NCBI GenBank assembly: GCA_018401015.1
Contig: JAGYLP010000011.1
Span: forward strand, 1 to 56,978
DNA length: 56,978 nt
Reading direction: 5' to 3'
Source: Bacteroidales bacterium
Lineage (GTDB): Bacteria; Bacteroidota; Bacteroidia; Bacteroidales; M50B96
Shown here: in pieces, positions 42,790-53,121 of the stretch
Numbering within the stretch: position 1 is the first letter of the stretch
Layout of the letters: each line of letters begins with the position of its first letter
Program-made: the position numbers and the translations under genes
The notes under the pieces: model-generated
What the model saw: the letters and a program-made list of their open reading frames with translations, nothing else
Told to the model about the DNA's origin: nothing
Database searches by the model: none

Positions 42790-45689
42790 ATGAATCAAGA
42801 CGAACCCAATGCCTTTCCGGAGGCGGTAGAAACCGAAGGCCGGATTGAAATTTTAGGGGCTAAAGTGCATAATCTTAGAAACATCGATGTTTCTATTCCG
42901 CGTAACCAATTAACGGTCATAACCGGCTTAAGTGGCTCCGGTAAATCGTCGCTGGCCTTCGATACGCTCTACGCCGAAGGGCAACGGCGTTACATTGAAA
43001 CTTTTTCAGCCTATGCTCGACAATTCCTCGGAGGCCTCGAACGACCGGATGTCGATAAAATAAGCGGGTTGAGTCCGGTTATTAGCATCGAGCAAAAAAC
43101 GACGAATAAAAATCCACGTTCAACCGTCGGAACCATTACCGAGATTTACGACTTTTTACGACTGCTGTTTGCGCGGGCCGGAATTGCTCATTCCTATCAC
43201 ACCATGGAGCCGATGGTTCGCTACACCGATGATCAAATTATCAGGCTCATGCTCGATAATTATGCTGAAAAACCCGTTTACGTGTTGGCTCCTATTGTTC
43301 GCGGAAGGAAGGGTCACTATCAGGAATTGTTTGAGCAGTTTCGTAAAAAAGGATTCTTGAATGCCCGAATCGATGGGGAGATGCGAGAGATTAAAGTGGG
43401 TATGAAGCTAGACCGCTATAAGGTGCATCATATTGAAATCGTTATCGATAAACTCATTGTGAACGATCAGGATCAAAAGCGGCTGCGAGAATCAATTGCC
43501 TTAGCCATGAAACAAGGAGGTGGCATTTGTATGCTCATGGAGAAAAATCAAGATCCACGCTATTACAGCCGAAATTTAATGTGTCCGTCGACTGGAATTG
43601 ATTACGACGAGCCGGCTCCTCACTACTTTTTCATTTAACTCTCCCTCAGGGGCTGCCCGCGTGCAATGGGCTGGGGACCATCGTTGAAATGGATCTGAAA
43701 AAAATCATTCCCAACGACGATTTGAGTATCTACGAGGGTGGAATCGAAGCATTGGGCCGATTTCGGCCAGCCATGATTTTTTGGCAATTGGAAGCAGTGG
43801 CTGAAAAGTATAAGTTTTCGCTGAAAGATCCCATCGCTGAGATTCCCGAAAGAGCCTGGCAGGTAGTGCTGAATGGATCCGACGAGAGTTTCCGTCTTAA
43901 AAACACACCACTCGGTTCACAATCCAATTATCTGCTGCGATTCGACGGGGTGCTCAATTATTTGCGTCAGATTCAGCAAGCAAAAGAAAATACTAAAACC
44001 AAAACCAAAAACGGTACCGATAGTCAATATCAGAAAACTGCTGTTTGCCCTGAATGCGAAGGAAAACGATTGAAGAAGGAAGCGCTCCATTTCCTTATTC
44101 ACGACAAGAACATCGCGGATATTTCCTTGATGGAAATCAGTGTCCTGAAAGCTTGGTTTTCCAACCTGGAAACACACTTAAGCTCCAAGCAACAGAAAAT
44201 TGCAGCAGAAATTCTAAAGGAAATTCGAACCAGAATTGATTTTTTAATGGATGTTGGGTTGGACTATCTGAGTTTAAGTCGGCCAACTCGCTCTCTAAGT
44301 GGTGGGGAAAGCCAACGCATTCGTTTGGCTACGCAAATTGGATCGCAGCTGGTAAATGTTCTGTACATTCTCGATGAACCGAGTATTGGCCTACACCAGC
44401 GCGATAATCACCGACTGATTCAATCCTTGAAGCAATTACGCGATGCCGGGAATTCGGTCATTGTCGTGGAGCACGATAAAGATATGATTGTGGAAGCCGA
44501 CTACATTATCGACATGGGACCGAAAGCGGGAAAACATGGAGGAGAAGTAGTTGCAGTTGGTAGTTTAAACGATGTGCTTCAGTCGAATAGCCTTACGGCT
44601 CAGTATTTATGCGGCCGCATGCAGGTTGCAATTCCTGAGCAGCGGAGGAAAGGAAATGGAACCTTTTTGCGTTTATTGGGAGCAGCAGGAAATAACCTGA
44701 AACAGGTGTCGGTCGATTTTCCTTTGGGCTGCCTGATCGGAGTTACCGGGGTGTCGGGAAGTGGTAAATCAACCTTGATAAATGAAACCTTGCAGCCCAT
44801 TTTATCCCAAAAGTTTTATCGGTCGAACAAAGCTCCCCTAGCCTACGAAAAGGTAGAGGGCATTGAGCATATCGATAAAATCATTGAGGTGGATCAATCG
44901 CCGCTGGGTCGCACGCCCCGTTCGAATCCGGCCACTTACACCAAACTATTCGACGATATTCGGAAACTGTACGAGCAACTGCCTGAATCGAAGATTCGAG
45001 CTTACAAAGCCGGTCGTTTTTCTTTTAACGTAAAAGGAGGTCGTTGCGAAGCGTGTGGCGGAGCCGGGTTGAAAACCATCGAAATGAATTTCCTCCCCGA
45101 TGTGTATGTCCCCTGCGATGAATGTCATGGCAAACGCTATAACCGCGAGACGCTCGAAGTACGTTACAAGGGGAAAAGCATTGCCGATGTGCTGGAATTA
45201 ACCATCGAAGAGGGATTGACCTTCTTTGAACATATTCCGTCGATTAAAAATAAGCTGAAAACGCTCAACGATGTTGGAGTTGGCTATTTGACCCTGGGTC
45301 AACAATCGACCACCTTGTCGGGGGGAGAATCGCAGCGAATAAAATTAGCTGCCGAATTAGCCAAAAAGGATACCGGAAAAACCCTTTACGTGCTCGATGA
45401 ACCAACCACCGGACTTCACTTTGAAGACATCCGGGTACTCATGGATGTGATTCAAAAATTAGTGGATCGTGGGAATACGGTGGTTATTATCGAACACAAC
45501 CTGGATGTAATCAAAATGATGGATTATCTCATCGATATGGGACCGGAGGGAGGTGCCCGCGGCGGGCAAATAGTTGCCGTTGGAACGCCCGAAGAAGTGA
45601 TGGAGAACCCGGATAGTTACACCGGTAAATACCTCAAGGAATACCTGAGTGAATCGGTAGCGTTAGCCGAGTGTACTCAAATTCGGTAA
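42790..45689 (+). pseudogene. uvrA: Excinuclease ABC subunit A, frameshifted as sequenced
   Basis: UvrA, the damage-recognition ATPase of nucleotide excision repair, about 966 residues once repaired. Both ABC ATPase modules are complete: Walker [10 protein letters not shown] and GVSGSGKST, signature SLSGGESQRIRLA and TLSGGESQRIKLA, Walker B LYILDEPSIG and LYVLDEPTTG, and the zinc finger CEACGGAG ... CDECHGKR. The reading frame breaks at about 43627-43662. An extra T in a T run and two missing bases in GGGGCTGCCCGCGTGC account for it; correcting them gives [23 protein letters not shown], the conserved sequence around the first CxxC. Three indels in under 40 bases that restore a conserved motif point to sequence error. 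Stops of uvrA and tex abut. Confidence 0.92.
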
Positions 45690-47819
45690 TTATTGTTCCA
45701 ATTCCTTTAGCGATAGCTGAATCCGTTTGCGTGGAATATCCACGTCGATCACTTTTACCCTAAGTTGTTCGTGCAAGCGAACAATTTCGGCTGGGTTACT
45801 AACGAATTCGTTACTAAGCTGCGAAATGTGAATGAGCCCCGACTCTTTTAACCCGATATCGACAAAAACTCCAAAGTTGGTGATGTTATTAACCACTCCG
45901 GGTAAGATCATGCCCGGAACTAAGTCGTCGATATGGTAGATGCTTTTGTCAAACTCAAAAACCTTCGCTTTTTTTCGAGGATCGTGTCCCGGTTTATCAA
46001 GTTCCTTCAAAATATCTTGCAGGGTTGGTAAGCCTACTTTTTCAGATAAATAGTGGTTCAAATCAATCGATTTTCGAAGGTCTTCACGCGCAATCAATTC
46101 GCCAACGGTCACTTGTAGATCGTTCGTCATTTTTTCGACCAAATCGTATTGCTCCGGATGCACTGCAGTGGCATCGAGTGGATTTACACCTTGCCTGATT
46201 CGTAGAAAACCAGCCGATTGCTCAAAGGCTTTTTTGCCCATTCGGGGAATTTTCAGAAGCTCTTTCCGAGTTCTAATTCCTTGATTTTCATTTCTATAGA
46301 GGATGATGTTCTCGGCCAGCTGAGGCCCCAGTCCGGAAACATAAGAGAGCAACTGTTTGCTGGCTGTGTTCACATCGACCCCAATTCGATTTACAGTATT
46401 GACAACCGTTTGATGGAGACTTTCTTTCAATAGCGACTGGTTTACATCGTGCTGATATTGCCCTACGCCAATCGATTTAGGGTCGATTTTAACCAATTCA
46501 GCCAGTGGATCCATGAGTCGTCGGCCAATGGAGATGGCTCCACGAACGGTTACATCGTATTGCGGGAACTCTTCGCGCGCTGCCGCACTGGCTGAATAAA
46601 CCGACGCTCCATCTTCATTTACGATAAAAACCTGAAGGTTCCGGTTAAACTTGATTCGTTTAATAAAACTTTCGGTCTCGCGGCTGGCCGTTCCATTTCC
46701 AATGGCTATGGTTTCGATGTTGTATGCTTCGACGAGCGAATTGATTTTTTTGCTCGCTAGTGCCACTTGTTTTTGTGGAGCATGTGGATAGATGGCTTCG
46801 TTGTGGAGGAGTTTGCCGCGTTCGTCGAGGCATACCACTTTACAACCGGATCGAAACCCCGGGTCGATGGCTAGCACTCGCTTCAATCCAAGTGGTGGAG
46901 CCATAAGCAATTGTTCGAGATTACTGGCGAAAACTCGGATAGCCTCTGCATCGGCTTTCTCTTTCGACCATTGCGCCATTTCCGTCTCCATGGAAGGTGC
47001 GAGTAGCCGATCGAACGACTCTTCAATGGCTTGCTCGAGGTAGAAAGATGATTCTGATCGTTTTTTAAGGAAAATAGTATGAAGAAGTTTTTGTGCTTTC
47101 TCCCATTCTACCTCGATGCTTACGCTTAAGATTCCTTCTTGTTCGCCTCGTCGGATGGCCAACATGCGATGCGAAGGAATCTTTCGGAGTTCCTGACTGT
47201 ATTCCCAATAATCCTTGTATTTAATTGCCTCTTCCTCGTTCGTATTCTTTTTTCGATTAGCAATTAAGTAGGAATGGTTTAAATATAATTGCCTTATGGC
47301 GCTTCGGGAGGCTAAATTCTCCGAAACCCATTCGGCGACGATGTCTTTTGCTCCCTGAATGGCTTCCCCAATGTCGGGTACCTGATCGTTGAGGTAACGT
47401 TTTGCTTGAATCAGCAAATTTCCACGATAGCCGCCCATGATTGCTTTGGCAAGCCCTTCCAAGCCTTTTTCACGGGCAACCGAGGCTCGCGTTTTTCGCT
47501 TGGGTTTAAAAGGGAGGTACAAATCCTCTAATTCAGATAGCTGTGTGGATTTTGCAACCGCTTGTTCGAGCTCCGGAGTGAGTTTGTCTTGCTTCCGAAT
47601 GCTTTTGAGTACCGTTTCTTTTCGCTTCTCGAGTTCTTTCAATTTTTCCCAATGCTGACGAATACCTTCTATGGCTACTTCGTCGAGACCACCTGTTCGT
47701 TCTTTCCGGTACCGAGCAATGAACGGAATGGTTGCCCCTTCCTCCAACAAGGCCAGTGTCGCATCAATATCGCGCGGACGGTAAGGTAGTTGCTCTGCTA
47801 AAATTTCGCTGTAAATCAT
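45690..47819 (-). CDS. tex: Tex family RNA-binding transcription accessory protein
   Basis: Tex, a 709-residue nucleic-acid-binding protein that affects transcription and stress or toxin expression in other bacteria. Order: Tex N-terminal helical domain (ATIPFIARYRKERTGGLDEVAI), a YqgF/RNase-H-like domain (VLAIDPGFRSGCKVVCLDERG), helix-hairpin-helix repeats (LLSYVSGLGPQLAENIILYR, LLKIPRMGKKAFEQSAGFL), and a C-terminal S1 domain (GVVNNITNFGVFVDIGLKESGLIHISQLS). I start at MIYSEILAEQLPYRPRDI (47819); the frame is open 63 bases further upstream but homologs begin here and a -7 box lies just before. Confidence 0.95.
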   Translation of the reverse strand: MIYSEILAEQLPYRPRDIDATLALLEEGATIPFIARYRKERTGGLDEVAIEGIRQHWEKLKELEKRKETVLKSIRKQDKLTPELEQAVAKSTQLSELEDLYLPFKPKRKTRASVAREKGLEGLAKAIMGGYRGNLLIQAKRYLNDQVPDIGEAIQGAKDIVAEWVSENLASRSAIRQLYLNHSYLIANRKKNTNEEEAIKYKDYWEYSQELRKIPSHRMLAIRRGEQEGILSVSIEVEWEKAQKLLHTIFLKKRSESSFYLEQAIEESFDRLLAPSMETEMAQWSKEKADAEAIRVFASNLEQLLMAPPLGLKRVLAIDPGFRSGCKVVCLDERGKLLHNEAIYPHAPQKQVALASKKINSLVEAYNIETIAIGNGTASRETESFIKRIKFNRNLQVFIVNEDGASVYSASAAAREEFPQYDVTVRGAISIGRRLMDPLAELVKIDPKSIGVGQYQHDVNQSLLKESLHQTVVNTVNRIGVDVNTASKQLLSYVSGLGPQLAENIILYRNENQGIRTRKELLKIPRMGKKAFEQSAGFLRIRQGVNPLDATAVHPEQYDLVEKMTNDLQVTVGELIAREDLRKSIDLNHYLSEKVGLPTLQDILKELDKPGHDPRKKAKVFEFDKSIYHIDDLVPGMILPGVVNNITNFGVFVDIGLKESGLIHISQLSNEFVSNPAEIVRLHEQLRVKVIDVDIPRKRIQLSLKELEQ

Positions 47820-47840
47820 GAATTTGAAAATAGATTGCCT

Positions 47841-47848
47841 CAAAAATA
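47841..47848 (-). promoter_or_regulatory. Candidate -7 element for tex
   Basis: Minus-strand TATTTTTG, an exact consensus match 22 bases before the tex ATG (47819). It supports that start over the upstream ATG at 47882, which would lie above the promoter. Confidence 0.45.
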
Positions 47849-47946
47849 GTAAGAAACTCACGGACAAAAAGTGGAAATACAAAGCCGCAAGGATATTTCA
47901 TGAATTTCTTTTTAGACGCCTTGTTTCTTCTTACCGGTCAATCTTC

Positions 47947-47954
47947 TATCTTTG
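47947..47954 (+). promoter_or_regulatory. Candidate -7 element of the PASTA-rluD-ddl operon
   Basis: TATCTTTG matches TAnnTTTG and lies 39 bases before the ATG at 47993, supporting that start over the in-frame ATG at 47900. A TTG occurs 23 bases upstream, a little far for -33. Confidence 0.45.
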
Positions 47955-47992
47955 ACCATTCATCGCAATTTTTACTAATCGCCTGTGCAACT

Positions 47993-48868
47993 ATGAGTTC
48001 ACGATATTTTTTACTCAGCAGGGGTTTCCTGAAGCAGCTTTTTTTCGTGCTGCTTTTCCTGCTAGTGGTGCTTTTGGGTTCTATTTATGGACTGAAAATG
48101 TACACCTTACATGGAAAATCGACTCCACTTCCCAATTTTAAAGGACTCAGCTTCGATTCGGTGCAGGCTTATTGCGAATCAAATCATCTTAAATGGGTGC
48201 TAATCGATTCGGTGTATGTAGCCGATTTAGAACCACATAGCGTAATTGAGCACGTTCCGGATTCCGGTTTTCAGGTGAAGAAAAATCGTACCGTTTATTT
48301 TACAATTAATTCCGCTGAGCCGGATCAAATTGTGATGCCTAATCTCATCGATTTATCTTTTCGACAGGCTAAAGCGGTGTTGGAAAGACAAAATTTGGTG
48401 GTCGGTACGATTACCTATCAGCCAGATTTAGCCGTAGGTACTGTCCTGAAACAATTTTGGAAGGAAGAGGAAATTACACCGGGAGATGCCATTCCATCGG
48501 GCGCTACTATCGATCTGGTGCTTGGATCGGGATTAAGCAACGAAAGCATTCCGGTTCCCGACTTTGTCGGACTTAAACTGGAAGAAGTACAAGAACTTAC
48601 CGACCGCCTGTACCTTCGCTTAGGTTTGGTGCACGAAGACAGTATTTTCGAGGAAAACCCAACCGATAGCATCTTTGCCTTCACATGGAAACAATTCCCC
48701 GAAGCAATCGATGGTAAACTGATTCGCTTAGGCTCCAGCATCGATATCTGGCTTACCACCGATTCGTTAAAATTGCCGGTAGATACAATAAACCAAGCAA
48801 TTTTAGATTCTATAAACGGCGAGGCTTTTTATCAGGATGTAGTGGAAAGCCCGGAGACCAATCCGTAA
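47993..48868 (+). CDS. PASTA-domain membrane protein
   Basis: A 291-residue protein with a short cytoplasmic N-terminus, one membrane span (LKQLFFVLLFLLVVLLGSIYGL) and three PASTA domains outside (TPLPNFKGLSFDSVQAYCE; VMPNLIDLSFRQAKAVLERQNL; IPVPDFVGLKLEEVQELTDRL). PASTA domains bind peptidoglycan or beta-lactams in kinases and penicillin-binding proteins. Here there is no kinase or transpeptidase domain, so it is a stand-alone PASTA protein as is common in Bacteroidota. First gene of a run with a T9SS protein, rluD and ddl; the link to ddl (peptidoglycan precursor synthesis) is suggestive. Its stop TAA is directly followed by the next ATG. Confidence 0.88.
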   Translation: MSSRYFLLSRGFLKQLFFVLLFLLVVLLGSIYGLKMYTLHGKSTPLPNFKGLSFDSVQAYCESNHLKWVLIDSVYVADLEPHSVIEHVPDSGFQVKKNRTVYFTINSAEPDQIVMPNLIDLSFRQAKAVLERQNLVVGTITYQPDLAVGTVLKQFWKEEEITPGDAIPSGATIDLVLGSGLSNESIPVPDFVGLKLEEVQELTDRLYLRLGLVHEDSIFEENPTDSIFAFTWKQFPEAIDGKLIRLGSSIDIWLTTDSLKLPVDTINQAILDSINGEAFYQDVVESPETNP

Positions 48869-50836
48869 ATGATTAATTTTTTATCTCGAATGAAGAAATT
48901 CTCGGGCTTCCTTGCTCTGTTGTTCTTAACGCTAGCCTACACGCAGGCTCAGGAAATTTTAATCCCCTTGCAAACCCAGCCGGAGCTGGTTAACTACGTT
49001 AAACTGCATCCTTCGACCAAAGCAGTTCAGCCTAATTCGGACGATACACTCAAGCTCCCCTTTTTCGACGATTTTTCCAGTTATACCCTCTATCCCGCTG
49101 ATACCCTTTGGGACGATAATCATGCTTTTGTGAATACGGTTTACGGCGTTAATCCGCCTAGCATTGGAGTTGCTACACTCGATGCTATTCAGTTTAACGG
49201 AACCTTGTACGACGATGCCTCGGCGAATGGTTTTTTGGCCGACCGACTCACGTCTAAGCCCATCGACCTGAGTGATTTAACCCTGTCCGATAGCCTCTAT
49301 CTCAGTTTTTATTATCAGCCTATGGGAAATGGCGATGCACCGGAAACCGAAGATTCCTTGTATCTGGAAATTTATTCGCCCGATGCCGATAACTGGTATT
49401 GGCTATGGGGTGCGAAAGGGTCGGCATTGCAGGATTTTAACCGAGTGCAGCTCTTAGTGCCCGACTCAACTTTCGATGGGTTTTCCTTCTACGAAAAAGG
49501 ATTTCAGTTTCGTTTCTCCAACTTTGCGAGCCTCACTCCGGTTGCTTATGCTTCCTTCGCCGGAAATGTCGACCACTGGCACCTCGACTACCTTTACCTC
49601 GATACCGGTCGCATGGCCACCGATACCTTATTAACCGATCTCAGCTTTTTAAGCCCGCCCGGCCGGTTATTACTCGACTACACCGCAATGCCCTACTTGC
49701 ATTACTACATTAATGCCTCGCAGTTACAAACGCAGTACGCTCTGAATTTTGCCAACCATCGCGACAACAGCATGATTGTCGATTTTAGCCTGCAGGTAAT
49801 CGATGTGTTGCAATCGACCGATACGCTCGATTTGATTCCCGGAGGACAGGCAAGCGATAACTTTCCGCCCGGCGATACGCTTTATGTAAACAATTATTCG
49901 GGAAACCCATTTTTCTCGGGCGACGAAGACCTAGATGAGGCTCGCTTCAAGGTGCAGTCTGTGATAAAACCGGGAGAGGCGGTAGCCGATTTTACGGCAA
50001 ACAACGATACAGCCTACTACTATCAGCATTTTCATAATTACTATGCCTACGACGATGGTTCGGCCGAAAGTGGCTACGGACTGTATGGCGAAGGAACTCA
50101 AAATGCTCTGTTGGCCTACCGTTTTCGGAATTATTATCCCTCCGATTCTTTACGGGCAATTCAGATGTATTTTAACCGGACCCTCGGAAATGCAAACGAA
50201 GAGTATTTCTTTGTGATGGTGTGGGATCACAATCCAACCACCCAGCAACCAGGAAACTTACTCTTCAGTCAAATAGGATTGAGGCCTCAGTTTGGCGATA
50301 GCCTCCATCAATTTAAAACCTATCGGTTCCAGAATTCTTTTGGGGTCGATACGGCCATACAGGTTCCCGATACCTTCTACGTTGGGTGGAAACAAACTTC
50401 AACACAGCTCCTCAATGTGGGCTTCGATAAAAATAGTGTTCGTAAACCCGACGATGGGTCGAACTGGTTCAACCCGAATATTTACTACAATATTTCCGGT
50501 AGTTGGGTGGCTTCCTCCTTCGAAGGCGCGCTGATGATTCGTCCTGTTTTCAATTTTGAAGGACCGCTACTTTCGCAACCTATAGTCCCGGAGCCGGCCG
50601 AAATCAAGCTGTATCCGAATCCGGCGCGCGATTATGTTTGGATTGAAACGAATGCTGCTAAGCCAATTCCGCTCCAGGTTCGCATCTTCGATGCTACCGG
50701 TCGATGCCTGTGGCAAGAACAAAGGCATGAAACCATTTCTCCCGTGTCTGTTCAGTTTCTGCCTACCGGTCTTTATTGGATTCAGGTTCAAGGCGACGAT
50801 TTTGCTAAAAGTGAAAAAATATTTATCCAACGCTAG
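48869..50836 (+). CDS. T9SS-sorted secreted protein, 655 aa
   Basis: Signal peptide (MKKFSGFLALLFLTLAYTQAQ, from an internal ATG at 48890 if the first seven residues are not used). The mature part starts with DTLKLPFFDDFSSYTLYP, a stretch common to Bacteroidota secreted proteins whose first domain resembles a jelly-roll or MAM-like fold. The C-terminus is a type A sorting domain (EIKLYPNPARDYVWIET, VRIFDATGRCLWQE, PTGLYWIQVQGDD). No catalytic motif recognised. It is conserved in position between PASTA and rluD, starts at the stop of the PASTA gene, and so is almost surely in the same operon. Confidence 0.85.
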   Translation: MINFLSRMKKFSGFLALLFLTLAYTQAQEILIPLQTQPELVNYVKLHPSTKAVQPNSDDTLKLPFFDDFSSYTLYPADTLWDDNHAFVNTVYGVNPPSIGVATLDAIQFNGTLYDDASANGFLADRLTSKPIDLSDLTLSDSLYLSFYYQPMGNGDAPETEDSLYLEIYSPDADNWYWLWGAKGSALQDFNRVQLLVPDSTFDGFSFYEKGFQFRFSNFASLTPVAYASFAGNVDHWHLDYLYLDTGRMATDTLLTDLSFLSPPGRLLLDYTAMPYLHYYINASQLQTQYALNFANHRDNSMIVDFSLQVIDVLQSTDTLDLIPGGQASDNFPPGDTLYVNNYSGNPFFSGDEDLDEARFKVQSVIKPGEAVADFTANNDTAYYYQHFHNYYAYDDGSAESGYGLYGEGTQNALLAYRFRNYYPSDSLRAIQMYFNRTLGNANEEYFFVMVWDHNPTTQQPGNLLFSQIGLRPQFGDSLHQFKTYRFQNSFGVDTAIQVPDTFYVGWKQTSTQLLNVGFDKNSVRKPDDGSNWFNPNIYYNISGSWVASSFEGALMIRPVFNFEGPLLSQPIVPEPAEIKLYPNPARDYVWIETNAAKPIPLQVRIFDATGRCLWQEQRHETISPVSVQFLPTGLYWIQVQGDDFAKSEKIFIQR

Positions 50837-50916
50837 CTTCGCACTTTTCTAAGCTGAATGTTTTTTTGCAGCTTTGCATGCAACATCTTGCTACACCTAA
50901 TTTTATAAGTACTTAT

Positions 50917-51987
50917 ATGACCGAAATGCTCTATCCCGACAATCACGAAGAAATACATGATTCAGAATGGGAACAAGGGGAAGAGTTATTTGAACATTAT
51001 CGATTCGAAGCCGATAAAGGGCAGGGTTTATTGCGTATCGATAAATTTCTGGTTAATCGAATCGAAAATGCATCCCGATCAAAGATTCAAGAGGCTGCCG
51101 ATGCCGGGAATATCCGCGTAAACGATAAACCGGTTAAATCCAATTATCGGGTTAAACCTTACGATGTAGTTACCATCGTGATGGCCTATCCGCCACGGGA
51201 AATCGAGATTATACCCGAAGATATTCCCCTTACCATTGTGTATGAAGATGACCAGTTGGTCGTTGTGAATAAACAAGCCGGTATGGTGGTGCATCCCGGT
51301 TACGGGAATTATACCGGAACCTTGGTGAATGCTCTCAGTTTTCATTTTAGCCATTTACCTCTTTACCAAACCGGCGAATTACGCCCGGGACTGGTTCATC
51401 GGATCCTGATAAAAACACGAGTGGATTGCTCGTTGTTGCCAAACAAAGTAAAAACCACCTGGCCGGACAGTTCTTCGATCGCACTACCTCACGACGCTAT
51501 TTAGCCTTGGTCTGGGGAGTTCCGGCCGAGCAAGTGGCACCATTATCGGGCATATTGGCCGCTCTCAAAGACCGAAAAGTGATGACCGTTTTCCCACAGG
51601 GCGATTACGGAAAACCTGCTATTACCGTTACGAAGTGCTGGAAAACCTCGGTTATGTGTCCTTAATTGCCTGCAAACTGGAAACAGGTCGAACCCATCAA
51701 ATTCGTGCTCACTTTAAATACGACCCCAGGGCATCCCGCTTGTTCAACGACGATACCTATGGTGGCGATCAAATTCTCCAGGAACCAGCTTTACGAAGTA
51801 CAAGCAATTTGAATAATGCTTTCCAGATTTTACCTCACGCCATGCTCTGCATGCTCCAGTCGCTGGGCTTTAGCCATCCAAAACCGGCGAATGGATGGAA
51901 TTTACCAGCGAATTACCCGACGACATGACCAACGCCCTCCACAAATGGAGAAATTATATTGAATACCGTAAAGACGAAACTGTATGA
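50917..51987 (+). pseudogene. rluD: Pseudouridine synthase RluD, several frameshifts as sequenced
   Basis: RluA/RluD-family pseudouridine synthase that modifies U1911/1915/1917 in helix 69 of 23S rRNA. The N-terminal S4 domain (GLLRIDKFLVNRIENASRSKIQEA) is intact. The catalytic motif is broken: GLVHRI is followed by two extra bases (51406-51407) before GAT AAA AAC ACG AGT, which would otherwise read RIDKNTSG. Later a missing C near 51625, extra bases around 51735-51755 and several more up to 51910 each shift the frame. Read piecewise, all family segments are present (YLALVWGVP, CKLETGRTHQIRAHFKY, LFNDDTYGGDQIL) and the true end TGA at 51985-51987 overlaps the ddl ATG. At least six indels in 600 bases suggest poor base quality here. 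Confidence 0.88.
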
Positions 51988-52967
51988 ACCCAAAATTAGT
52001 TGCCATCGTGAGCGGTGGCTTTTCATCGGAAAAGGAAATATCCTTACGCTCGGCCCAGCAAATAAAAAAAATGATCGAAGGGGATCATTATCAGCCTTAT
52101 ATCGTGCTGATTACACCCAAAGAATGGTCGGTTGTACTCGGTGAGAATGAATTTGTTCCCATCGATAAGAATGATTTCAGTTTTGAAAAAGATGGGAAGA
52201 AAATTCATTTCGACGTGGCCTTAATCACCATTCATGGTCATCCGGGTGAAAATGGAATCATACAGTCCTACTTTGAATTAGTGGGAATCCCTTATTCGAC
52301 CGGGAACGTACTTAGCGCTGCTCTTAGCGCCAATAAGTTCGCAAGTAAAACCTATCTGCGAAACTTTAATGTGCTTACTGCCAATGCCGTTCTTGTTCGA
52401 AAGGAGCAGGAATATAACCCGGCAAAAATTATTCGCGTAGTAAAACTGCCTTGCTTTGTAAAACCCAACGATGGCGGATCGAGCTACGGCGTAACCAAAG
52501 TAAAAGAGGCTAAAGATTTAGTTCCGGCTATCGATAAAGCTTTCGAAGAAAGTAACGAAGTGATTGTAGAAGAGTTTATAGCCGGTACCGAGATTACTTG
52601 CGGAGTGATCAAAACCCGCGATACGGAAATCCTTCTTCCTATCACCGAAATTGTGAGCAAAACGGAATATTTCGACACGCAAGCGAAATACGATCCAAGC
52701 TTGGCCGATGAGATTACCCCGGCGCGCATTCCCGAAGCAATTGCAAAGGAATGTCAGGAACTGAGCAGCCAGATATACGATGCCATGAACTTCCGCGGAT
52801 TGGTTCGTGTCGATTTTATCCTAAAAGATAAAAAACTCTATTTTCTCGAAGTAAATACCACTCCGGGAATGAGCGCCGAAAGCATCGTACCCAAACAATT
52901 GGCCTGTCATGGAATGAGCCTGTTCGAAATGTACGATTTGATTCTTCAGGATGCCTTGAACCCCTAA
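51984..52967 (+). CDS. ddl: D-alanine--D-alanine ligase
   Basis: Ddl, the ATP-grasp enzyme that makes D-Ala-D-Ala for peptidoglycan, 327 residues. Seen: VAIVSGGFSSEKEISLRSAQ at the N-terminus, HGHPGENGIIQSYFELVGIPYSTG, the ATP-binding CFVKPNDGGSSYGVTKV, IVEEFIAGTEITCGV, VRVDFILKDKKLYFLEVNTTPGMSAESIVPKQ with the metal-binding Glu and Asn. Complete and of normal length. Start ATG overlaps the rluD stop by ATGA. Last gene of the operon. Confidence 0.96.
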   Translation: MNPKLVAIVSGGFSSEKEISLRSAQQIKKMIEGDHYQPYIVLITPKEWSVVLGENEFVPIDKNDFSFEKDGKKIHFDVALITIHGHPGENGIIQSYFELVGIPYSTGNVLSAALSANKFASKTYLRNFNVLTANAVLVRKEQEYNPAKIIRVVKLPCFVKPNDGGSSYGVTKVKEAKDLVPAIDKAFEESNEVIVEEFIAGTEITCGVIKTRDTEILLPITEIVSKTEYFDTQAKYDPSLADEITPARIPEAIAKECQELSSQIYDAMNFRGLVRVDFILKDKKLYFLEVNTTPGMSAESIVPKQLACHGMSLFEMYDLILQDALNP

Positions 52968-53121
52968 TGCCTAATGGTGTTATAGTCCCAAATTACTTGT
53001 AATGTCTATCTTGTTTGTATGAACCCTTCGCTATGAATCATTTGCTCTTGAGCTGCTTCGTTTATCGGAGCCACTCAGCATGATAGCTCCATGCGTCGTT
53101 TAATCCATAAATCGTTTGCTG

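Noticed and set aside
51400-51987. Programmed ribosomal frameshifting in rluD
   Set aside because: There are many shifts of different size and direction with no slippery sequences; sequencing error explains it better.
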